Of a DNA stretch of 64,000 nt, positions 53,758-62,691 are shown in pieces. Made by a program: the position numbers and the translations under genes. The stretch lies in assembly GCF_904846615.1 (NCBI RefSeq), contig NZ_CAJHBK010000001.1:3100001-3164000 (forward strand), given 5' to 3'. This DNA comes from Psychrobacter sp. JCM 18902 (lineage in GTDB: Bacteria; Pseudomonadota; Gammaproteobacteria; Pseudomonadales; Moraxellaceae). Within the stretch, counting starts at the first letter, position 1; each line of letters starts with the position of its first letter. Under the pieces are notes generated by a model that searched no databases, was not told the DNA's origin, and saw only the letters and a program-made list of their open reading frames with translations.

Positions 53758-55959
53758 ATGACATTATTGAATAATAAACAACCACTTGCCCATGAAGTCG
53801 TTGAAGACTCTAATCCGACTGACAATATCGATTTTCAAACCATTATTAGTCGTCGTTTAAATCGTCGTAGTATCCTAAAAGGTGGCACAGGATTGACGGC
53901 GGCGGCTTTTTTTGGGGCGCTACCTTTGGTTGGCTGTAGCGATGATGATGACAGCAGTCCTATCAAGAATACTGATAATAACGCGGCTATCCCTGCACAG
54001 GGCGATCTCAAACGTCCCGAAACTTTGAAGTTTACGGCAGTGGCGCATTCAACTGCCGAAACGATGAGTGTGGCAGCAGGCTATAAAGCCGAGATGATAT
54101 TACCACTTGGTACGCCGCTGATATCGGGTATCGATGATTGGAAAGACAACCGAGAGCAGTCGGCAGAGTCATTCGAGTGGCGCATGGGTGATAACCATGA
54201 TGGCATGTGGTTCTTTGGTAAAAAGGGCGGCGCTTATGATGCCAAAGCGGCAGAGAATGGGCTGCTAGTGATGAATCATGAATACGTGAATAGTAACGAA
54301 TTGAGTCCGTTTGGCTACTATGTGACCCAAGATGATAATGCTGCTCCCATCTTTAAAAATCGTCGCCTCGCGAGTGACGTGCGCCGAGAAGTCAATTGCC
54401 ATGGGGTAGCAGTGGTCGAGATGAAACGCCGCGCTGATGGCATGGGCTATGAGATGGTGGCTGATTCGAAATATAATCGCCGTCTCACGAGTAGTAGTAC
54501 GGCGCAGTTGACAGGGCCCGTTGCCGGCTCTGATTTGGTCAAGACTAAGTTTGATCCGACAGGCTTTCAGACGCGCGGCATCAATAATAATTGCGGTGCA
54601 GGTTTGTCACCTTGGGGCACCTATCTGACCACCGAAGAGAACTTTTTAGGGGTATTCGCCCGTGGGCAAGATGCTAGCCAATTAAGTGATGGGCAAAACT
54701 ATGGTCGCGAGCGCTACGGTGCAACAGAGGATTTCCCAGGCTGGGAGTATCTGTGGCACACACCTGAAGCCAAAGATGCCAAGATAGCCGATGAGTTTTC
54801 GCGCTGGGATATGACCGCCGTCGGTACCAGTGCTGCTGACGATTATCGTAATGGCTTTAATACCTTTGGCTATATCACCGAAATTGACCCTTTTGACCAA
54901 AATTCTATGCCGCAAAAACGTACGGCACTGGGACGTTTTGCCCATGAAAACTGTGCTTATGCCCCCGTTGAACAAGGCAAACCGGTGGTCTTTTATATGG
55001 GCGATGATGCTCGCGGCGAATATATTTATAAGTTTGTCTCCAAAGCCACATGGTCAAATAGTGATATCGGCGGCGGCTTAAAAGCGGGCGATAAGTATTT
55101 GAATGACGGCACGCTCTATGTTGCTCTCTTTAATGAAGATGGCAGCGGTGAATGGAAAGCACTCGTCCATAGTCAAAACGGACTGGATGCCTCCAATACG
55201 GTATTGCCTTTTAATGGGCAAGATGAGGTGTTAGTTTTTGCTCGTGCCGCAGCAGATGTGGTCGGCGCCACCAAAATGGATCGACCAGAGTGGGTATCGG
55301 TTAGCCCTATGACGGGTGAGGTATACGTCACATTGACCAATAATAAATACCGCGGCGTACGCGAAGACCAACCTGTGTCAGCCTCTAATCCGCGTAGCTA
55401 TCAGGCAGGTGAAAAAGCGGCAGGTAATGACAACGGTCATATTATTCGCTGGGCAGAAGCAGGTGGCGATCATACAGCCACGAGTTTTGAGTGGGACATT
55501 TATTTGTTTGCCACGCCTTATGATCTGGCCGCAGAAAATTTGTCACAGCTAAATGACAACAACGATTTTTCTTCCCCAGATGGTTTGTACTTCGATCCGC
55601 GTGGCGTATTGTGGATTCAGACCGATGACGGCGCTTATACCGATACCAGCAGCTGTATGTTACTGGCGGCGCTGCCGGGTAAAGTCAGTGATGGGACAGC
55701 CATAACGACCTCAGCAGGACAACAAACACGAGTCGGCATGCCTGCTAGTAATGACAATATCAAACGTTTTTTTGTCGGTCCTGAAGGCTGTGAAGTCACA
55801 GGTATTACCATGGCTCCTGACTTTAAAACCTTATTTATCAATATTCAGCATCCGGGTAATACTTGGGGTGCTATTGCTGGAGGCAGTACGCCGCGCTCAG
55901 CGACCGTAATGATTACGCGTGAAGATGGCGACGTCATACTGGCAGAGTCGTTTGTCTAG
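53758..55959 (+). CDS. phoX: Alkaline phosphatase PhoX (Tat-exported)
   Basis: PhoX is a Ca2+/Fe3+-dependent periplasmic phosphatase (DUF839 family) that releases phosphate from organic esters. The 733-residue precursor has a long N-region and a twin-arginine motif NRRSILKG (Arg36-Arg37), then a hydrophobic stretch ending PLVGC (Cys60), which could also be lipidated. Family segments are ENGLLVMNHEYVN, NCHGVAVVEM, GAGLSPWGTYLTTEENF, AHENCAYAP, GDDARGEYIYKFVS, and SSPDGLYFDPRGVLWIQTD, which hold the metal-binding acidic and Cys residues. A three-repeat Pho box upstream indicates PhoB control. Confidence 0.95.
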   Translation: MTLLNNKQPLAHEVVEDSNPTDNIDFQTIISRRLNRRSILKGGTGLTAAAFFGALPLVGCSDDDDSSPIKNTDNNAAIPAQGDLKRPETLKFTAVAHSTAETMSVAAGYKAEMILPLGTPLISGIDDWKDNREQSAESFEWRMGDNHDGMWFFGKKGGAYDAKAAENGLLVMNHEYVNSNELSPFGYYVTQDDNAAPIFKNRRLASDVRREVNCHGVAVVEMKRRADGMGYEMVADSKYNRRLTSSSTAQLTGPVAGSDLVKTKFDPTGFQTRGINNNCGAGLSPWGTYLTTEENFLGVFARGQDASQLSDGQNYGRERYGATEDFPGWEYLWHTPEAKDAKIADEFSRWDMTAVGTSAADDYRNGFNTFGYITEIDPFDQNSMPQKRTALGRFAHENCAYAPVEQGKPVVFYMGDDARGEYIYKFVSKATWSNSDIGGGLKAGDKYLNDGTLYVALFNEDGSGEWKALVHSQNGLDASNTVLPFNGQDEVLVFARAAADVVGATKMDRPEWVSVSPMTGEVYVTLTNNKYRGVREDQPVSASNPRSYQAGEKAAGNDNGHIIRWAEAGGDHTATSFEWDIYLFATPYDLAAENLSQLNDNNDFSSPDGLYFDPRGVLWIQTDDGAYTDTSSCMLLAALPGKVSDGTAITTSAGQQTRVGMPASNDNIKRFFVGPEGCEVTGITMAPDFKTLFINIQHPGNTWGAIAGGSTPRSATVMITREDGDVILAESFV

Positions 55960-56000
55960 TTAGACATTTGCATGAGTAATGATGTGTTTTTCTCAACAAA

Positions 56001-56028
56001 AAAATCCCAAGTCATGGCTTGGGATTTT
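56001..56028 (+). terminator. Terminator of phoX
   Basis: AAAATCCCAAG-TCATGG-CTTGGGATTTT followed by GTATTTT. Its arms are identical to those of the terminator just upstream of phoX. Confidence 0.85.
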
Positions 56029-56187
56029 GTATTTTGGAGGATAGTTATTAATATGCAAGCATTGGTATTAAAGGATAGCGCCTTTCTTTGACAATAAAAA
56101 TACTTGATAGTTAAATCATTCTCTTCTGTTTATGACAATTACAGGATAGTATGGAAAATTCCTTCAACTGCTTGATATGTTAACACT

Positions 56188-57657
56188 ATGCCCAGTCCAA
56201 AACCTTTAGAAACCATTCATGATTTATTTGCCACCACTCGGCGTCCAACTGCTGTTGAGTCGGATGCCGGTGAAGGTTTTCAGGGCGATGTCTATGAAGA
56301 GTTGGCGAAACTCGAATATATCTATGTCGATGAGCTGAGCGCCGAGACGGTGGACAACAGCTATAGCAAACCGCATCAGCCTATTACGTTGGTTGATTTT
56401 TTTGAAGGCTTGGCTCAGTTGGCAACGATGGGCGTGGTGGAAGTCACTGATATTGTAGAGGCTATCCATCGTGAGATTCTGCTGCGTCCTTTAGGACGGT
56501 TTAATAAAGGCAATATTGAGCACTGGCAGCGCGGCATCACGGGGCGGATTTATGGCACGGTGCGTTATACGATGCAATTGGTGGGCAATAATCTTGCCTC
56601 AGGGCTGCGTCTTTATAACACGGTTTCTAAACCCAAAAAAATACAACCTTTACCCAAAAACTTACGTCGCTTGGTCAATATTCTAAATGGCGTCATGGGC
56701 GATCATCTTATCACTCATCACAATCCATTGGCAGTATCGATGGTGCTATACGATGAATACAATCGTGTACAAAGTGGTGCGCTGTCAGGGCGTGTTATTA
56801 TTTTATGCCATGGGCTTTGTATGAGTCACTTGAGCTGGCAGGTATCTGGAGAAGGCAATTTGGGTGAAGCGTTGGTCAAGCACTTGCCAAAAGCGACGGT
56901 TCTGTATTTAAACTATAATACGGGTCGGCGTATTTCTAGCAACGGACGTAGCTTTGCAAAAGTCTTGCAAGATTTGGTTGAGAGTAATCCCGACGTCACT
57001 CAAATAGATTTAATCGGTCATAGTATGGGTGGATTATTGAGCCGTAGTGCGCTGTTTTACGGTAAAGAGCAAGGCTTTAGCTGGGTCAAACGCGTGGGCA
57101 ATCTTGTCACCTTAGGCTCACCGCATCATGGCGCAAGCTTGGAGCAGATTGGTCATTTTGTTCAAGATAAAATCGCTAAGCTGCCTTTTGCAGGATCATT
57201 GGCTAAATTGGGCGACTTGCGTAGCGCTGGTATTATAGATTTACGTTACGGCAGTATTCGCGATGCTGATTGGAAGTCTACCGAAGGGCGCAGCGTGCTG
57301 CCAGCAGAGTTTCGTCATCCCACGCGTTTGCCCCTGCATGTGAATACCTATTTAGTGGCGGCAGCTTTGATTGAAACTCATTATGACTCTAAGACCACAA
57401 GTTTGCTTGGGGATGGGTTGGTCTCAGTAGAGTCAGCGCTCGGCGAATATACCGAAGAGCATACGCTAGCAGTACCAGAGGGACATAAGGCGATTTTTTA
57501 TGGGGTCAATCACATGAATTTAATCTACAGCGATAGAGTACATGAGCAAGTTATTGCTTGGCTGTTGGATAATAGGCTAGGCGATGCCCATGATGCAAAG
57601 TATGGGCTTGATAGTCGTATCTATTCTTATCCAGAAGTGGATGAATTGGCCAATTAA
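56188..57657 (+). CDS. PGAP1-like alpha/beta-hydrolase (putative lipase/esterase)
   Basis: A 489-residue alpha/beta-hydrolase. The core begins at about residue 200 with VIILCHGLCMSHLSWQ (oxyanion HG), then the nucleophile elbow LIGHSMGGLLSRSAL (Ser279) and TLGSPHHGAS, a lipase-like loop also seen in PGAP1-type hydrolases. Probable catalytic Asp and His lie in LLGDGLVSVES and YGVNHMNLIYSD. The N-terminal 190 residues have no recognised domain and no signal peptide. The true substrate is unknown. It lies between phoX and hslO, which converges on it. Confidence 0.82.
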   Translation: MPSPKPLETIHDLFATTRRPTAVESDAGEGFQGDVYEELAKLEYIYVDELSAETVDNSYSKPHQPITLVDFFEGLAQLATMGVVEVTDIVEAIHREILLRPLGRFNKGNIEHWQRGITGRIYGTVRYTMQLVGNNLASGLRLYNTVSKPKKIQPLPKNLRRLVNILNGVMGDHLITHHNPLAVSMVLYDEYNRVQSGALSGRVIILCHGLCMSHLSWQVSGEGNLGEALVKHLPKATVLYLNYNTGRRISSNGRSFAKVLQDLVESNPDVTQIDLIGHSMGGLLSRSALFYGKEQGFSWVKRVGNLVTLGSPHHGASLEQIGHFVQDKIAKLPFAGSLAKLGDLRSAGIIDLRYGSIRDADWKSTEGRSVLPAEFRHPTRLPLHVNTYLVAAALIETHYDSKTTSLLGDGLVSVESALGEYTEEHTLAVPEGHKAIFYGVNHMNLIYSDRVHEQVIAWLLDNRLGDAHDAKYGLDSRIYSYPEVDELAN

Positions 57658-57710
57658 GCGTGCTCGAAACCAGTTATATCGTCAGTCATAAATTTCAAGC
57701 CATGACGTTA

Positions 57711-57742
57711 AAAACCCCCAAGCGTCACACTTGAGGGTTTTT
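57711..57742. terminator. Bidirectional terminator, lipase and hslO genes
   Basis: AAAACCCCCAAG-CGTCACA-CTTGAGGGTTTT, one mismatch, flanked by A and T runs between convergent genes. It resembles the two terminators flanking phoX. Confidence 0.82.
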
Positions 57743-57773
57743 CTATTACTAAGCGAGCTTCACTAAATCCTAA

Positions 57774-58754
57774 TTACTCAGAAAATATCGTGGTCACATC
57801 GTCTTTATTAAATCTATACATCTCGCCACAAAAGCCGCAATCCATCTCAAAGTTACCGCCTTGCTCATCAATGATATCTAAGGCTTCTGCTTCACCTATT
57901 TGCTCAATGGCCATCTCACATTTCTCACGTGAGCAGGTGCAACCAAATGATAATGCAACAGGGTCGGGCGCGACGACATTTTCTTCATGATACAAGCGAT
58001 AAAGGATTTCGTTGGCATCAAGCGTGGTCAACTCTTCAGCTTTCACTGTCCGTGTCAAAACGCTCAGACGCATCCATAAGTCATCGTCGATACCCGCATC
58101 TTGGTTTTGCTCGACTTCATAGGTTTCTTCAGCAGTACGAGGAAGCATTTGTACCAACATTCCACCCGCTTGCAGACCATCAGACGCTAAATTAATCAAG
58201 GTTGGAATCTGCGCCGATTGCTTTTGGTAGTGCGCTAAGCAGTCTGCCAAATTGTCATGGCTGCGCTCGACGATGCCTTGATAGGCTTCGCCGCCTTCAG
58301 GCTGAATGTTAATAAACAACACGCCTTGACCCATCGCACCCAATTCAGCAAATGCCTCTTTGGCATGAGTCATATTTTCCCACGCCTGTACTTGCTCATC
58401 AGTTTCACCCTTCCAGCTAGCAAGGGCACGGATGATACCGTCTTGATTGCATTCTGCCATTGCCCAGTTTAGCAAGCTATCGCTGTCTGATGATTGCAAT
58501 TGAATGGACAGATGACCATTGATTTTGACCGTGCCGATAAGCAAACTCGCTGCTGTTAGCATCTCACCCAATAAGCGCTTGATCGCTTCAGGATAAGGCT
58601 TTTGGGCTATCGTACTGGCATAGCTGCGTGATAGGCGCACCACATCACCGCGCACTGGCGAATCTTCAATAAAGAAACGTTGACGTACGTCATTGTCACT
58701 ATGGTTGCCAGCGTTCTGGCTGTCCGTATTAGGGACTTGAGTATCTTGTGTCAT
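57774..58754 (-). CDS. hslO: Hsp33 redox-regulated chaperone
   Basis: Hsp33 is a cytoplasmic holdase activated by oxidative unfolding. The 326-residue protein has the N-terminal FFIEDSPVRGDVVRLSRSY block and the C-terminal zinc switch Cys272-x-Cys274 ... Cys306-x-x-Cys309, the family CxC/CxxC pattern, with 31 residues between the pairs. An additional Cys279 lies between. The first 25 residues are Asn/Asp/Gln-rich and extra. Complete and probably functional. Confidence 0.96.
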   Translation of the reverse strand: MTQDTQVPNTDSQNAGNHSDNDVRQRFFIEDSPVRGDVVRLSRSYASTIAQKPYPEAIKRLLGEMLTAASLLIGTVKINGHLSIQLQSSDSDSLLNWAMAECNQDGIIRALASWKGETDEQVQAWENMTHAKEAFAELGAMGQGVLFINIQPEGGEAYQGIVERSHDNLADCLAHYQKQSAQIPTLINLASDGLQAGGMLVQMLPRTAEETYEVEQNQDAGIDDDLWMRLSVLTRTVKAEELTTLDANEILYRLYHEENVVAPDPVALSFGCTCSREKCEMAIEQIGEAEALDIIDEQGGNFEMDCGFCGEMYRFNKDDVTTIFSE

Positions 58755-59078
58755 AGGTCATTTATAGTATTAAGAAGTTGTTAGCTTTATGGGGATTCAT
58801 CGTGATTTATCAATTGCTCGTTAGATATTGTTTAACAGATTAAAGGCGTTTATTGGATAGTTATGGTGATACTAAACCCGATATCCTTGAAAAATAAGCC
58901 TCATTAAAAAAATTTTACCCACACTCGCTAATTTGTTGTACAGTAACATTAAGTTGCATTGTGATAAATAACAGCAACAACCACCGCATGGATGCATGGC
59001 AATAAGGTCAATGAATAAGACCTGTGTCGTCCAAGCACTCATTCAATCTTGTGATAATGTGATAAAAGGATGTATCTC
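58755..59078. other. hslO-gltI-like divergent intergenic region
   Basis: 324 bp, AT-rich, holding divergent promoters. No open frame, RNA or strong hairpin was recognised. AAAGGA precedes the chosen start at 59079. Confidence 0.4.
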
Positions 59079-60065
59079 ATGAGCTATCTATCTTCTAGGT
59101 CTTTCTCTAAACCTTTAACTCTCGCTGCTTTTATGGCGCTAGGTCTTGCAGGGTGTAATAACAGTAGCCAAACCAGCACTGATGCGCCAGCAGATGATGC
59201 AACAGCGACAGAAACCACTACCAACGGTACTCTACAAAAAATCAAAGACTCGGGTACTATCGTGGTCGGTCACCGTGACTCTTCTATTCCATTTTCTTAT
59301 ATCGCTGACGACCCAAATCAGCCGATTGGTTATGCGCACGATTTAGAGATGAAAGTCGTCGAAGCGGTTAAGCAAAAGCTAAACATGCCAGACCTCAACG
59401 TCCGTTATAACCTTATCACCTCACAAACCCGTATTCCCTTGGTACAAAACGGCACGGTCGACTTTGAATGTGGTTCGACCACCAACAACGAAGAGCGTCA
59501 AAAACAAGTGGCATTCTCCAACGGTTTCTTTGAAATCGGTACGCGTCTATTGACCAAAAAAGACTCAGGTATTCAAGATTTTGAAGACCTAAAAGGTAAG
59601 ACCTTAGTCACCACCGCAGGCACAACTTCAGAGCGTTATATTCGTCAGTATAATGATGACAACAAAATGGACATGAATATCATCTCAGCAAAAGACCACG
59701 GCGAAGGCTTCCTTATGCTAGAAAATGGTCGCGCGGATGCCTTTATGATGGATGATGTACTACTTGCTGGCGAAAAAGCCAAAGCAAAAAATCCTGATGA
59801 ATGGGTCATCGTCGGCACGCCGCAATCGTTTGAAATTTATGGTTGTATGATGCGTAAGGATGATTCTGAGTTCAAAGCAGTGGTCGATGAAGCGTTAGCG
59901 AATGTCTTTAAATCAGGGGAAATCAACAGCATTTATGACAAGTGGTTCTTAAACCCAATCCCACCAAAGAACGTCAATCTAAACTTTGAGATGTCTGACA
60001 ACTTAAAAGCCTTGATTGCCAGTCCGCATGACAGCGCTCAGCCGAAAGTTGCGACGGCACAGTAA
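59079..60065 (+). CDS. gltI: Glutamate/aspartate ABC transporter substrate-binding lipoprotein (GltI-like)
   Basis: A 328-residue family-3 binding protein of the GltI branch. A lipobox GLAGC (Cys26) makes it a lipoprotein, unlike the soluble E. coli GltI. Family motifs: LQKIKDSGTIVVGHRDSSIPFSY, ITSQTRIPLVQNGTVDFECGSTTNNEERQ-type region, LKGKTLVTTAGTTSERYIRQ, MDDVLLAGEKAKAKNPDEW, and EIYGCMMRKDD. These features point to acidic amino acids. The start is placed at 59079 because AAAGGA overlaps the earlier in-frame ATG. The permeases and ATPase follow on the same strand. Confidence 0.92.
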   Translation: MSYLSSRSFSKPLTLAAFMALGLAGCNNSSQTSTDAPADDATATETTTNGTLQKIKDSGTIVVGHRDSSIPFSYIADDPNQPIGYAHDLEMKVVEAVKQKLNMPDLNVRYNLITSQTRIPLVQNGTVDFECGSTTNNEERQKQVAFSNGFFEIGTRLLTKKDSGIQDFEDLKGKTLVTTAGTTSERYIRQYNDDNKMDMNIISAKDHGEGFLMLENGRADAFMMDDVLLAGEKAKAKNPDEWVIVGTPQSFEIYGCMMRKDDSEFKAVVDEALANVFKSGEINSIYDKWFLNPIPPKNVNLNFEMSDNLKALIASPHDSAQPKVATAQ

Positions 60066-60161
60066 TTATTGTCCTGCAACATAGCTTGCTTACGTGTTCA
60101 GACTGATGTTGATATCAATCTGAACACGTAGGATTTTCAGTCGCTGCTCGGAGAGACAACC

Positions 60162-60908
60162 ATGAATTATAGCTGGAACTGGGGTGTGCTCTTTGAGCAG
60201 ACTGGTATCGGTAATGAGCTTTATATCCATTGGATGATTACTGGTCTTGGCTGGCTACTATTGATTGGTAGTATCGCATGGGCCATTGCTATGGTCGTAG
60301 GTACTATCTTTGGCATCATGCGTACTTTGCCTAATAAGACCGCTCGTGCCATTGGCACCGCTTATGTGACATTTTTTCGTAATATTCCACTGCTTGTCCA
60401 GTTGTTCTTTTGGTTTTATATTGCACCTGGCTGGCTCACGCCCACGATACAAGAGTGGTGGTATAAGGATTTATCGCCCAACACGTCAGCCATGCTTTCA
60501 GCAAGTATCGGTCTTGGATTATTTACCGCCGCTCGTATCGTTGAACAGGTGCGTACAGGTATTGAGTCGTTGCCCGAAGGTCAAATCAATGCTGCTTATG
60601 CACTAGGCTTTAGTATTCCGCAAGTCTACAAAGAAGTGCTGCTACCGCAGGCCTTTCGTATTATTTTACCACCGCTCAGCTCCGAGCTGACCAACTGCTT
60701 CAAAAACGCCTCCGTCGCCTCATTAGTGGGGGTAATGGAGCTGATCAGTCAAACCAAAACTATTAGCGAATACACCCAAAACAGCATCGAGATTTATACC
60801 TACGCGACGATTATTTATTTAGTATTTAACTTATCGTTGATTGCTATTATGGGGTTAATTGAGCGCAAACTGCGTGTACCTGGGCTCATTGCAGGAGGTC
60901 AGAAATGA
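60162..60908 (+). CDS. gltJ: Glutamate/aspartate ABC transporter permease GltJ
   Basis: A 248-residue permease with about five to six helices. It shows NYSWNWGVLF at the N-terminus (as in GltJ), TFFRNIPLLVQLFFWFY, and the EAA loop EQVRTGIESLPEGQINAAYALGF. LSSELTNCFKNASVASLVGVMEL is also GltJ-like. It overlaps gltK by four bases (ATGA). Confidence 0.94.
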   Translation: MNYSWNWGVLFEQTGIGNELYIHWMITGLGWLLLIGSIAWAIAMVVGTIFGIMRTLPNKTARAIGTAYVTFFRNIPLLVQLFFWFYIAPGWLTPTIQEWWYKDLSPNTSAMLSASIGLGLFTAARIVEQVRTGIESLPEGQINAAYALGFSIPQVYKEVLLPQAFRIILPPLSSELTNCFKNASVASLVGVMELISQTKTISEYTQNSIEIYTYATIIYLVFNLSLIAIMGLIERKLRVPGLIAGGQK

Positions 60909-61576
60909 ACATGATGACCGAATTGGCAACAGCCTATCCTGGTTTGATGGGCGGCATGATTACCACCTTAAAGGTGCTGTTTTTGGCGATTATTGGTGGT
61001 ATTAGCTTAGGAACGGTATTGGCGTTGATGCGCTTGTCTGGTATCAAAGCGCTTGAGATTCCAGCAAAGCTATACGTCAATTACTTCCGTTCTGTACCGC
61101 TACTACTGGTGCTACTGTGGTTTTACTTTGCCGTACCGATGATTTATTTTTGGATAGCGGGTAAGTACTTACAACTTGATGCTGCTTTTGCCTCTTGTGT
61201 GGTTGCCTTTATGATGTTTGAAGCCGCTTACTTTTCAGAGGTGGTGCGTGCTGGTATTCAATCGATTGGTAGTGGGCAGGTCAATGCCGCCAAAGCGTTA
61301 GGCATGACTTATGGGCAGACCATGCGTCTGGTTATTTTGCCACAAGCCTTTCGCAAAATGCTGCCGCTAATCTTGCAACAGTGTATTATTTTATTCCAAG
61401 ATACGACGTTGGTTTTTGCTATTGGTTTGACAGATTTTTTCCGCGCCGCCTATGTACGCGGTGAGCTGATGGGTTTGCTGACGCCTTACATTTTGGGTGC
61501 TGGTGCGGTGTATTTCATCATCAGTGTCAGTGCCTCCGTGGGCGTCCAACAATTGCAAAAGCGTTTGCGATTTTGA
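60905..61576 (+). CDS. gltK: Glutamate/aspartate ABC transporter permease GltK
   Basis: A 223-residue partner permease of GltJ with VNYFRSVPLLLVLLWFYFAV and EAA loop EVVRAGIQSIGSGQVNAAKALGM, followed by RLVILPQAFRKMLPLILQQ. Its start overlaps the gltJ stop, indicating translational coupling. Length equals E. coli GltK (about 224). Confidence 0.94.
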   Translation: MNMMTELATAYPGLMGGMITTLKVLFLAIIGGISLGTVLALMRLSGIKALEIPAKLYVNYFRSVPLLLVLLWFYFAVPMIYFWIAGKYLQLDAAFASCVVAFMMFEAAYFSEVVRAGIQSIGSGQVNAAKALGMTYGQTMRLVILPQAFRKMLPLILQQCIILFQDTTLVFAIGLTDFFRAAYVRGELMGLLTPYILGAGAVYFIISVSASVGVQQLQKRLRF

Positions 61577-61683
61577 TAGATATTTATCTTGGCTTGCGCT
61601 TTTTGAGTGTTGAGGCTTTGGTTGAGTAGTTGATCTAACTTTTCTTAAATGACGATTATTAAAAACAATGTGGTTAGGAGCCA

Positions 61684-62490
61684 GTGATGAGCAAAGCTGA
61701 TACATACTTAAATGCCTTTGGCGGACTGGTCACCAACAATGGTCATGCTAGTGATGAGATGGTCATTCAAATGTCCGATGTCAGCAAATGGTATGGGGAT
61801 TTTCAAGTATTGAGTGATTGTACGGCGCATGTACATAAAGGTGATGTCGTCGTCGTGTGCGGGCCATCAGGTAGTGGTAAATCAACCTTGATTAAAACGG
61901 TCAATGGACTAGAGCCTTTTCAAGAAGGTGGGATCATGGTAAATGGTATCTCAGTTGGTGCGGCAAAAACCAATCTGCCGAAATTACGCAGCCGTGTCGG
62001 CATGGTCTTTCAGCATTTTGAGCTGTTTCCACATTTGACTATCATTGATAATTTGACGGTCGCTCAAATTAAAGTATTGGGTCGCAAAGAGAGCGAGGCC
62101 AAACAAAAAGCCATGGCGTATTTAGATCGCGTTGGACTAACGGTACAGGCCGCGAAATATCCAGCCGAGCTCTCTGGTGGTCAGCAGCAGCGTGTTGCGA
62201 TTGCACGAGCGCTGGCAATGGATCCTGTAGCGATGCTCTTTGATGAGCCGACCTCTGCTCTTGACCCTGAGATGATTCAAGAAGTACTTGATGTTATGGT
62301 CGAGTTGACTCGCGATGGCATGACCATGATGTGTGTGACCCATGAAATGGGCTTTGCCAGTCAGGTAGCCAATCGTATTATCTTTATGGACGAAGGTCAT
62401 ATTGTCGAGAACTGTAGTAAAGATGAGTTTTTTGAAGGGGCAAAAAGTGATCGCGCGCAACTTTTCTTATCGAAAATCCTCAATCACTAA
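61684..62490 (+). CDS. gltL: Glutamate/aspartate ABC transporter ATP-binding protein GltL
   Basis: The 268-residue ATPase of the importer: Walker A GPSGSGKST (59-67), Q-loop MVFQHFELFPHLT, signature LSGGQQQ, Walker [15 protein letters not shown] and switch VTHEMGFASQVANRI. It has about 25 extra N-terminal residues relative to E. coli GltL; the ATG with GGAG upstream supports this longer start. A 107-bp gap separates it from gltK, longer than usual but without a terminator. Confidence 0.94.
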   Translation: MMSKADTYLNAFGGLVTNNGHASDEMVIQMSDVSKWYGDFQVLSDCTAHVHKGDVVVVCGPSGSGKSTLIKTVNGLEPFQEGGIMVNGISVGAAKTNLPKLRSRVGMVFQHFELFPHLTIIDNLTVAQIKVLGRKESEAKQKAMAYLDRVGLTVQAAKYPAELSGGQQQRVAIARALAMDPVAMLFDEPTSALDPEMIQEVLDVMVELTRDGMTMMCVTHEMGFASQVANRIIFMDEGHIVENCSKDEFFEGAKSDRAQLFLSKILNH

Positions 62491-62518
62491 ATACTCTATT
62501 CCACTTTCTCATACTTTC

Positions 62519-62545
62519 AAGCGTCTATTTATCAATAGGCGCTTT
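62519..62545 (+). terminator. Terminator of the glt operon
   Basis: AAGCGTCTATT-TATC-AATAGGCGCTT with one wobble, followed by TTTT. Confidence 0.82.
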
Positions 62546-62691
62546 TTTGTGCGTGATAGCTTGATGTATTTAACAGTGATGTTGATATGATTGGTCTATA
62601 AGTGAGTAGATGAGTGCATGGCTGTTTACTGATACAATAGCGGTCAATATGCTAACAACTAAAATAATTGCTTATCTATATTGGAGCTAAT

